This document shows positions 6,436-11,733 of a stretch of DNA of 11,733 nt, one piece after another. A program made the translations under genes and the position numbers. Below the pieces are notes generated by a model. The model was not told where the DNA came from. It was given only the letters and a program-made list of their open reading frames with translations, and made no database searches. The stretch comes from Candidatus Krumholzibacteriia bacterium (lineage in GTDB: Bacteria > Krumholzibacteriota > Krumholzibacteriia > LZORAL124-64-63). Each line of letters starts with the position of its first letter. Position 1 is the stretch's first letter. The DNA is taken from assembly GCA_028718575.1 (NCBI GenBank), contig JAQULN010000050.1, forward strand, positions 1 to 11,733, in the 5' to 3' direction.

Positions 6436-7506
6436 TCAAGGCGCCGGCGGCCGCTGCGGGACCTTGACGGGCACGTCGGCGCCCACCGGTTCAGGGCGCA
6501 GCGTCGGATCCAACGCGGCCGCCAGCTGCGCCAGATCGCTGCCGTAGAGCTCGCGGCAGACCGCGTCCGGCTGCTCGCCGGCACCGCTGCGGGCCAGCAG
6601 CTCGCGCACCTTGCCCAGACCGCCGCGGTTCTCGACCAGCTCCCAGGCCATCAGGAACGCGCTGTAGCCGGCCGTGCGATAACGCACCTTGTCGGTTTCG
6701 TCGTCCTCGTGGGCCGGCGCGGCCAGGATCGCCTCGGTTGCGGCCGGCGCGAGGACGATCGGCCGGCTGGCGCGGTACATAGCCAGTTGCGCGTGGAAAT
6801 GAGGTCCGTCTTCGGCCAGGTACGACGCGAGTCCCTCGCCCAGCCAGGCGGGCAGCTCGGCGCCGCCGGCCAGGTCGGCGATCAGGCGGCGCGCCGTGAG
6901 ATGGAAGGCGGCGTGCACGGCGAGTCCCCTCGCCAGCAGGGTCTTCGCCGGTTGGATCACGACGACGTCGCCCAGGTCCCGATAGAGGCGGTGAGACGCT
7001 TGCTCTGTCTGTTGGCGGTAGCCGTAGAGATCGAACGGGCTGACAATGCGCAGGGTATCGGCGACAGTATGAGCCAAGAGGGCCGTCAGCTCATAGTGCG
7101 CCCAATCGAGCGCCTCGATCATCGCAATGAAATTGGTGACATGGACCTCCGCCGGGAACTTCATATGGATGTTCCGGTAGCGGATTTCACTCTCGTCGAC
7201 GACCAGTACTTCGCGCGGCAGGCTCGTGAATCGCCGCAAGAGGGACTGCGGACCGTAGGGCTGCCCCTCTGCGTCGACGAACGGCGTAAAATCCGGATAC
7301 GTGTGCACGTGCTTGTGATCGGGATACCCGGCCGCCTGCAACTGCTCGGCGGTGAAGCGCGGGAACGTGCTCGCCGGAGTCAGCGGGGCAAGCTGCGAGG
7401 GATGCTCCGGCAGGTTCGCAGCCAGCGCCGCGGCACCGGTCAAGCTCAGGATCGCCAGCGCCGCCCGTCTCAAGATCCGCGCAGTTTCTTGGCTTCCTTG
7501 TAACAT
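6436..7506 (-). CDS. Secreted peptidase MA-like (gluzincin) protein with degenerate HExxH
   Basis: A 356-residue exported protein. Residues 1-30 form a signal peptide: Arg13-Arg14, then a hydrophobic run ending AAALAA. The fold marker is the pair HAAFH (198-202) and LPAWLGEGLASYLAE (218-232), which matches the peptidase MA/DUF1570-type pattern HExxH...PxWLxEGxAxYxE. Both zinc histidines (198, 202) and the third ligand Glu224 are kept, but the general-base glutamate of HExxH is Ala199 (codon GCC). Glu to this Ala codon needs at least two base changes, so a single read error is unlikely. No other HExxH exists in the protein. It may therefore bind zinc but not cleave peptides in the normal way. 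The start is supported by GAGAGG 8 bases upstream and overlaps the end of the TPR gene by 37 bases, indicating translational coupling. The C-terminus is Pro-rich. It may act with the TPR protein; no substrate is indicated. Confidence 0.72.
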   Translation of the reverse strand: MLQGSQETARILRRAALAILSLTGAAALAANLPEHPSQLAPLTPASTFPRFTAEQLQAAGYPDHKHVHTYPDFTPFVDAEGQPYGPQSLLRRFTSLPREVLVVDESEIRYRNIHMKFPAEVHVTNFIAMIEALDWAHYELTALLAHTVADTLRIVSPFDLYGYRQQTEQASHRLYRDLGDVVVIQPAKTLLARGLAVHAAFHLTARRLIADLAGGAELPAWLGEGLASYLAEDGPHFHAQLAMYRASRPIVLAPAATEAILAAPAHEDDETDKVRYRTAGYSAFLMAWELVENRGGLGKVRELLARSGAGEQPDAVCRELYGSDLAQLAAALDPTLRPEPVGADVPVKVPQRPPAP

Positions 7507-9188
7507 TGTTGCGCCCTCTCCTTGTTGCCGAGTCCGTCGTAGGCCAGCCCCAGGTTATCCCACACCTCGGCCGTCTCCTCGATCTCGAGAGCCTCGTTAT
7601 AAGCCTTGATCGCGGCGTCGTAGCGACCCAGACGATACAACGTCACTCCATGATTGAGATGAGCCCGGACATGCCCGGGGTCTTGCTGCCGCAGCGCCAT
7701 GAACGCCGTGTCGGCGTCGGCCAGCCGACCCGCCTGCATCATGGCAACGCCGCGGTTGTAGGCCGCCTCCCGGTGCTGCGCGTCCAGCGCCAGGGCTTGG
7801 TCGTACGCCGCGATCGCCGCGTTCCAGTCCTTCGCCTGCCCTGCGGTCACGCCGAGATTGTATGCCGTGCGGGCGTCAGGTTGAAGCTTCAGCGCTTCCG
7901 CGTAGGCCTCCATGGCCCGGCTGTATTGCTGGCGGGCGCGGTATGTCTGAGCCAGCGCCACCCAGCCGCCGGCGAACTCCGGCGACTCGCGCGTCACCCG
8001 CTGCAGGGGCGGGATCGCCGCGGCGAATCGCTGTTCCCGTATCAGGCTGACCGCATAGTTGTAGACGATCTCGACCGGGGTGTCCGCGGCTTCGATGATC
8101 TTGGCCAGGTACTTGCGGCCTTCCGCCGCCTGGCCGATCTGCAGATAGAGCGAGCCCAGCTTCAGGGCCAAGCCCGGCGTCTCGGGCGCCAGTTCATAGG
8201 CGCGTTTGTAGGCCTCGGCAGCTTGCTGCGGTTCATTTTCCGCCTCGTGGATCCGGGCGGTCGCCAGCCACGGACCGGGCCGCTCGGGAAAATCCTGACG
8301 GGCCATTCGCGCGGCAACCTTGGCCTGGAACGGATCGCCCGCCGCCAGGTAAGCGCTCACCATGCGCGGCAGCAGGTCGTCCCGCTCGGGCGCCAGCTCG
8401 TGCGCCTTGCGATAGAGGTCAACCGCCGTCGCCGCCTCCCCGGCCTCCTCGAGCAGCAAGGCGTCCTGCACGTAGAAGGTGATCAGGTTCGTTTGGATGA
8501 GCCTGGCTTCCTGCAGGCCCCCTTGTGCGCCCTCGGCCGCGGCTTTTTCCTGCCAGGCGCGCGCAACCGGCAGCCACGTCTCCAGCACGTCGCGCGCCGC
8601 TCGTTCGGAGCCATTCTGCTGCTCCAGGCTGGCCAGCGCCAGCGCCAACCGGCAGGCCTCTGCCGAGGGGCTGCGCCCGATCGCCTGCAGACCATCGCGG
8701 TAGGCGGCGCGGGCGGCGCTCACGTCGCCGATCTTGAGATGGGCCTGGCCGAGCAGGCGGTAAGCGTCCAGCGCCTGGCCCCCGCCCAACTCGCGGTACG
8801 ATTTCAGCTCGGCGATGGCCAGCTCGTGGTCATCCAAGCGCAAGAACACCAACGCCAGGTTGCGATGGAAATCAGGATCGTACGGCTTGACCTGCACGGC
8901 GCGGATGAACGCATCCCGCGCCTGGTCCCATTGTTCCTGCTGCGCGTACGCGACGCCCAGGTCGTTGTACAGATCGCCGAGCTGCGGCGTGCGGGGATCA
9001 CGGGCCTGCAGCGTTACGATCTGCTGGTTGAGCACGCTGATCCGTTCGGCCGGGGATTGCGTGTCCTTGATGTCCAGTTCCACGGTCCAATCCTGGCCCG
9101 TCGATCCGGTCTGCCCGAACGCCAGCGGTGCGAATCCGGCACCGATGGATCCGACGAACAAGACGGTCAGCAATGCCGCTCGGAGCAT
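7470..9188 (-). CDS. Exported TPR-repeat protein
   Basis: A 572-residue protein with an N-terminal signal peptide (hydrophobic run from about residue 3 to 23, likely cleavage near AFGQ) followed by about 14 tetratricopeptide repeats that fill almost the whole chain. Clear repeats include those beginning LYNDLGVAYAQQEQWDQA, FHRNLALVFLRLDDHELA, AYRLLGQAHLKIGDVSAA, GWVALAQTYRARQQYSRA, TAYNLGVTAGQAKDWNAA, AYNRGVAMMQAGRLADA, HLNHGVTLYRLGRYDAA and VWDNLGLAYDGLGNKERA. TPR superhelices bind peptides or other proteins, so this is probably a periplasmic scaffold or adaptor with no enzymatic domain. The ATG at 9188 is preceded by a purine-rich GAGGAGGAG. It is the first gene of the minus-strand run and has a promoter-like sequence upstream. 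The overlap with the peptidase-MA-like gene suggests that the two products work together. Confidence 0.88.
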   Translation of the reverse strand: MLRAALLTVLFVGSIGAGFAPLAFGQTGSTGQDWTVELDIKDTQSPAERISVLNQQIVTLQARDPRTPQLGDLYNDLGVAYAQQEQWDQARDAFIRAVQVKPYDPDFHRNLALVFLRLDDHELAIAELKSYRELGGGQALDAYRLLGQAHLKIGDVSAARAAYRDGLQAIGRSPSAEACRLALALASLEQQNGSERAARDVLETWLPVARAWQEKAAAEGAQGGLQEARLIQTNLITFYVQDALLLEEAGEAATAVDLYRKAHELAPERDDLLPRMVSAYLAAGDPFQAKVAARMARQDFPERPGPWLATARIHEAENEPQQAAEAYKRAYELAPETPGLALKLGSLYLQIGQAAEGRKYLAKIIEAADTPVEIVYNYAVSLIREQRFAAAIPPLQRVTRESPEFAGGWVALAQTYRARQQYSRAMEAYAEALKLQPDARTAYNLGVTAGQAKDWNAAIAAYDQALALDAQHREAAYNRGVAMMQAGRLADADTAFMALRQQDPGHVRAHLNHGVTLYRLGRYDAAIKAYNEALEIEETAEVWDNLGLAYDGLGNKERAQQCYKEAKKLRGS

Positions 9189-9239
9189 CTCTCCTCCTCG
9201 TCGTCCGGGAACGGCGAAACCGCCGCCGTCAACCCACTG

Positions 9240-9268
9240 AATCTAGACGGCTTCACGCGGTCTGTCCA
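9240..9268 (-). promoter_or_regulatory. Sigma-70-like promoter for the TPR gene
   Basis: On the minus strand TGGACA (9263-9268; five of six to TTGACA) is followed after 17 bases by TAGATT (9240-9245; four of six to TATAAT). Transcription would begin near 9233, giving a leader of about 45 bases. The leader contains ACGGCG/CGCCGT, a 6-bp hairpin with a 7-base loop. The position suits the whole TPR-peptidase-gltX run. Confidence 0.55.
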
Positions 9269-9314
9269 GCCTGGCCGGCCCGGCGGCCATGGCCGATAGA
9301 ACCGCTTCCGCAGC

Positions 9315-9343
9315 TTGACGTTCCTCATTTCGGCTGTTCACTT
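9315..9343 (+). promoter_or_regulatory. Possible -35 element and weak -10 before the MBL-fold gene
   Basis: TTGACG (9315-9320) matches five of six bases of the -35 consensus. At 17-base spacing lies TCACTT (9338-9343), a poor -10 match. If used, transcription would start at about 9350, at the ATG itself, which agrees with the lack of a Shine-Dalgarno site there. The poor -10 keeps this tentative. Confidence 0.25.
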
Positions 9344-9350
9344 TGTTGGG

Positions 9351-10142
9351 ATGATTCGCCTCCACGTATTAGGCGCCGGCGGCGCCCTGCCCACAGCCGA
9401 CCGCGGTCCAGCCGCCTATTGGCTCGAGATCGACGGCCACGGCCTCCTGCTCGATCCCGGGCCGGGCGCCCTCGTGCGCCTGGTGCGCGAGCCGGGCGCG
9501 CCCGACGGCGTCGATACGTTGCCCGCGGTCCTGCTGTCGCACCTGCACCTGGACCATGCGGCCGACCTCGCCCCCTTGCTCTTCGCCCTGCACTCGGTGC
9601 TGGCGCGACCCGCCCCGCCGCTGCTCGTGGCCGGTCCGCCGGGGTTGGCCGCGTACCTGGACCGCCTGCGCGAACTCTACGGCGACTGGCTAGCGCCGCG
9701 CGGGCGCGAGATCGAGATCCGCGAGGTGTCGCCCGGCGAGGCGGTCAGGCTGGCGGGCGGAGGCCGCGCCGAGTGCTTCGCCGTCGACCATCCCGAGGAC
9801 CGCTTCAGCCGCGTCTGCCTCGGCTGGACATTCAGCGACGCGGCCGGCCGCCGCCTGGTCTACTCCGGCGATACCGGGCCCAGTGACGAGCTGGCGCGGC
9901 AGGCGCGCGGCTGCAACTTGTTGCTCGTCGAGTGCACGACCCCGGACGATCTCGCCGTCGCGGGCCATCTGAGCCCGGCGCAGGTCACCGCGTTGGTTCG
10001 CGGCGCGCAGCCCGACCTGGTCGTGCTGACCCATTTGTATCCCCTGGTTGCCCGCCTGGCGCCGGACGCTGTCGTTCAGGCGGCATCCGGTGTACGTTGT
10101 GTGGCGGCCCGCGACGGCGATGTCTTCATGCTCGACGGGTAG
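9351..10142 (+). CDS. MBL-fold metallohydrolase, RNase Z-like
   Basis: A 263-residue cytoplasmic metallo-beta-lactamase-fold protein of the RNase Z/ElaC-like group. The zinc-binding set is complete: HLHLDH (His64, His66, Asp68, His69), His147 in AVDHPED, Asp174 in YSGDTG, and His228 in LTHLYP. His206 in GHLSP matches the conserved catalytic-region His of RNase Z relatives. The N-terminal IRLHVLGAGGALPT is the usual first strand and loop. It is shorter than classical RNase Z (about 300 residues) and I see no clear tRNA-binding exosite arm, so another phosphodiester or ester substrate is possible. The start is set at ATG 9351 because the fold begins there. An in-frame TTG at 9315 would add 12 residues without a ribosome site. 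There is no recognisable Shine-Dalgarno sequence before 9351. The next gene follows by 15 bases, so the two are probably one operon, divergent from the TPR gene. Confidence 0.87.
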   Translation: MIRLHVLGAGGALPTADRGPAAYWLEIDGHGLLLDPGPGALVRLVREPGAPDGVDTLPAVLLSHLHLDHAADLAPLLFALHSVLARPAPPLLVAGPPGLAAYLDRLRELYGDWLAPRGREIEIREVSPGEAVRLAGGGRAECFAVDHPEDRFSRVCLGWTFSDAAGRRLVYSGDTGPSDELARQARGCNLLLVECTTPDDLAVAGHLSPAQVTALVRGAQPDLVVLTHLYPLVARLAPDAVVQAASGVRCVAARDGDVFMLDG

Positions 10143-10157
10143 AAGGACGGTAAGCCC

Positions 10158-11117
10158 ATGTCCGTGAACTCTCGGCCGTTGAACGGGGCGCCGGTCGCGC
10201 GCCGGCTGCTGCGCAAGGCTGCCGCCAAGACCGCCGTCGCGATCGGTATCGCCGCTGTGCTCATGCTGGCGGCCGCGGCGACCCGGATCGCCGCGGCGGA
10301 CCAGGACCCGGCCGCGCCCAAACAGCAGCGATGGAGCCGGACAACCGACCGCAGCGAACGGGCCGGCCGCACCGACGCGACCGGTCCGACGGACGCTGTC
10401 GAGGTCGTCTTGATCCACGGTCTCGGCGCGTCCGCGGCGATATGGGACAGCTTGAAACCCTTCCTGGGCGGCGCGTACCGGATCTTCGCCTACGAAATCC
10501 ATGGACACGGTACGACGAAGCCGCTCGCCGACCCCACGATCGACGGCGAGGCGACCGCCCTCGCCGCCTGGCTCGGCGCGCACCAAGTCGAACACCCAAT
10601 TCTCGTGGGCCACGGCCTCGGCGGCATGATCGCCATGCACTACACGTTCCACCATCCAGACCGCGTCGCACGCCTGGTCGTCATCGACACCGCGCCGCGG
10701 CAACTCGCCAGCAGCGAACTGAAGGCCAGCGTCGCCCAGCGATTGCTCGAGGACTACGACCGCTTCGTGGCCAGCCACTACGTCGCCATCAGCACCGACG
10801 AGGAGATATGCCGGCGGGCGGTCGACATGGCCCTGCGCACTGACAGCACCAGTTTCGTCTCCCTGCTGCTGAGCAGCTTCGACTGGGATCTCACCGAGCT
10901 GCTGGCCCAGAGCCCGGTGCCCATGCTGGTGATCGGCAGCGACGCGTACTTGCCGGATTCAGAGCACGAGGACCAGATTCTCGCCGCCTACGGTTTCGGC
11001 GGCGCGCAAAACCTCAGCTTCCGCCGCATCGAGGGCACCGGTCACTATCTCATGTTGGAGAAACCCACCTACGTGGCGTCGGTGATCCAGGTCTGGCTGC
11101 GTTCGCTGCGGCGGTGA
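10158..11117 (+). CDS. Membrane-anchored or exported alpha/beta-hydrolase lacking the nucleophile serine
   Basis: A 319-residue protein. Basic residues followed by a hydrophobic run (about 21-46, AIGIAAVLMLAAAA within it) give a signal peptide or N-terminal anchor; no lipobox cysteine is present. A hydrophilic linker leads to an alpha/beta-hydrolase domain from about residue 81. It has the oxyanion segment VLIHGLGASAAIWD (His87-Gly88), YEIHGHGTTKP (about 112-122), the nucleophile elbow VGHGLGGMIA (150-159), a candidate acid Asp262 in VIGSDAYLPD, and His296 in GTGHYLMLEKP. The elbow should read GxSxG, but the Ser position is Gly153 (GGC at 10614-10616), while the acid and His of the triad remain. 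Ser AGC to Gly GGC needs one base change, so sequencing error must be excluded. If real, it is probably a binding protein or acts by another mechanism. GAAGGA lies 10 bases before the ATG, and the MBL-fold gene ends 15 bases upstream. Confidence 0.85.
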   Translation: MSVNSRPLNGAPVARRLLRKAAAKTAVAIGIAAVLMLAAAATRIAAADQDPAAPKQQRWSRTTDRSERAGRTDATGPTDAVEVVLIHGLGASAAIWDSLKPFLGGAYRIFAYEIHGHGTTKPLADPTIDGEATALAAWLGAHQVEHPILVGHGLGGMIAMHYTFHHPDRVARLVVIDTAPRQLASSELKASVAQRLLEDYDRFVASHYVAISTDEEICRRAVDMALRTDSTSFVSLLLSSFDWDLTELLAQSPVPMLVIGSDAYLPDSEHEDQILAAYGFGGAQNLSFRRIEGTGHYLMLEKPTYVASVIQVWLRSLRR

Positions 11118-11134
11118 TCCTGGCTCGCAGGCTG

Positions 11135-11733
11135 TTAACCCTGCAGAGCCTCCAGATCCGCGTCGACCATCCTCCGCACCAGTTCGGTGAACGACAGCGA
11201 AGGCTGCCAGCCGAGCTGGCGCCTCGCTTTGCCGGCATCGCCGACGAGCTGGTCGACCTCGGCGGGCCGCATGTACTGGGGGTCTTGCACCACGTAGTCC
11301 TGCCAGTGCAGGTTGAGGTGCTCGAACGCGATCTCGAGGAATTCGCGCACCGAGTGCGTCTGGCCCGTGGCGATCACGTAGTCCTCGGGCACGTCCTGCT
11401 GCAGCATCTGCCACATCGCCTTGACGTAGTCGCCGGCGTAGCCCCAGTCGCGCTGGGCATCCAGGTTGCCGAGTCGCAGCTCCCGCGCCAGGCCCAGCTT
11501 GATGCGCGCCGCGCTGTCGGTGATCTTGCGCGTGACGAACTCGCGTCCGCGCCGGGGGCTCTCGTGGTTGAACAGGATGCCCGACACCGCGTAGAGGCCG
11601 TAACTTTCCCGGTAGTTCACGGTGATGTAGTGCCCGTACGTCTTGGCCACCGCGTAAGGGCTCCGCGGATGGAAGGGCGTCAACTCGTTCTGCGGCACTT
11701 CGCGGACCTTGCCGAACATCTCGCTGCTGCTGG
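11135..11733 (-). CDS. gmd: GDP-mannose 4,6-dehydratase, C-terminal part (5' end outside window)
   Basis: Converts GDP-D-mannose to GDP-4-dehydro-6-deoxy-D-mannose with bound NADP, the first step toward GDP-fucose, GDP-rhamnose and related sugars of surface polysaccharides. About 199 residues of a usual 320-370 are visible, in the extended SDR fold. The frame is open to the right edge, where it reads SSSEMFGKV, a Gmd hallmark carrying the catalytic Ser/Glu region. The active-site YxxxK follows as SPYAVAKTYGHY. Also visible are NHESPRRGREFVTRKI, LGNLDAQRDWGYAGDYVKAMW and a C-terminal RPAEVDQLVGDAGKARRQLGW, all typical of the family. The ATG at 11717-11719 is internal, not the start. The stop lies 17 bases from the convergent alpha/beta-hydrolase stop, with no terminator visible between them. 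It suggests that a polysaccharide gene set lies beyond the right edge. Confidence 0.95.
   Translation of the reverse strand, partial: SSSEMFGKVREVPQNELTPFHPRSPYAVAKTYGHYITVNYRESYGLYAVSGILFNHESPRRGREFVTRKITDSAARIKLGLARELRLGNLDAQRDWGYAGDYVKAMWQMLQQDVPEDYVIATGQTHSVREFLEIAFEHLNLHWQDYVVQDPQYMRPAEVDQLVGDAGKARRQLGWQPSLSFTELVRRMVDADLEALQG

Noticed and set aside
5755..7503. Long plus-strand open frame of 582 codons opposite gltX and the peptidase-MA-like gene
   Set aside because: It is antisense to two well-supported genes. It has no recognisable domain and is rich in Arg, Gln and Val as expected from the complement of GC-rich coding DNA.
9284..9295. Perfect palindrome CGGCCATGGCCG in the divergent promoter region
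   Set aside because: It is a 12-base GC-rich palindrome in GC-rich DNA with no second copy nearby. It could be an operator but nothing supports that beyond position.
7506..9299. Long plus-strand open frame of 597 codons opposite the TPR gene
   Set aside because: It mirrors the TPR coding sequence, shows no motif, and would cover the TPR gene's promoter. It is a shadow of high GC content.
9690..10778. Minus-strand open frame of 362 codons across the MBL-fold and alpha/beta-hydrolase genes
   Set aside because: It spans two genes with clear catalytic motifs on the other strand and shows no domain of its own.
1..11733. CRISPR array, insertion sequence or integrase
   Set aside because: I found no regularly spaced direct repeats, transposase or recombinase motifs on either strand.

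Overview
The window is GC-rich bacterial chromosome, densely coding, with classical Shine-Dalgarno sites, Sec-type signal peptides and two tRNA genes that encode their CCA ends. The secreted TPR protein, the periplasmic peptidase-like protein and the GDP-mannose dehydratase fragment fit a Gram-negative or other envelope-rich, environmental, high-GC bacterium. The sequence does not fix the phylum. I see no insertion sequence, integrase, phage gene or CRISPR array.

Layout. (1) Positions 1-1380, plus strand: the nearly complete end of a thioredoxin gene, a GC-rich hairpin, then a sulfatase-like enzyme of the alkaline phosphatase (AP) superfamily. (2) Positions 1470-9188 are all on the minus strand. 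Read in the direction of transcription they run: a promoter near 9240-9268, a secreted TPR-repeat protein, a secreted peptidase-MA-like protein overlapping it by 37 bases, glutamyl-tRNA synthetase (gltX), and a membrane protein joining a holin_4_2/YvlD-like domain to a nucleotide-pyrophosphatase-like AP domain. After these come a separate tRNA promoter, tRNA-Gln(CUG), tRNA-Glu(CUC), a strong hairpin, and a phosphoglycerate-mutase-like AP-superfamily metalloenzyme. (3) Positions 9351-11117, plus strand and divergent from the TPR gene: an RNase Z-like metallo-beta-lactamase-fold hydrolase and a membrane-anchored or exported alpha/beta-hydrolase. (4) Positions 11135-11733, minus strand and convergent: the C-terminal part of GDP-mannose 4,6-dehydratase (gmd), which runs off the right edge.

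How the parts may work together. gltX and its two possible tRNA substrates, tRNA-Glu and (if the enzyme is non-discriminating) tRNA-Gln, lie on one strand within 4 kb. Three very different AP-superfamily enzymes stand within 4.4 kb. All keep their metal ligands, and each has a Ser or Thr at the nucleophile site. This suggests phosphoester or phosphotransfer chemistry, possibly on envelope material, but substrates cannot be read from sequence. Two other enzymes seem to have lost a key catalytic residue: the peptidase-MA-like protein has HAAFH where HExxH is expected, and the alpha/beta-hydrolase has GHGLGG where GHSLGG is expected. These two possible pseudoenzymes and the AP cluster are the most unusual content. 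I do not see a clearly new defence or mobile system.
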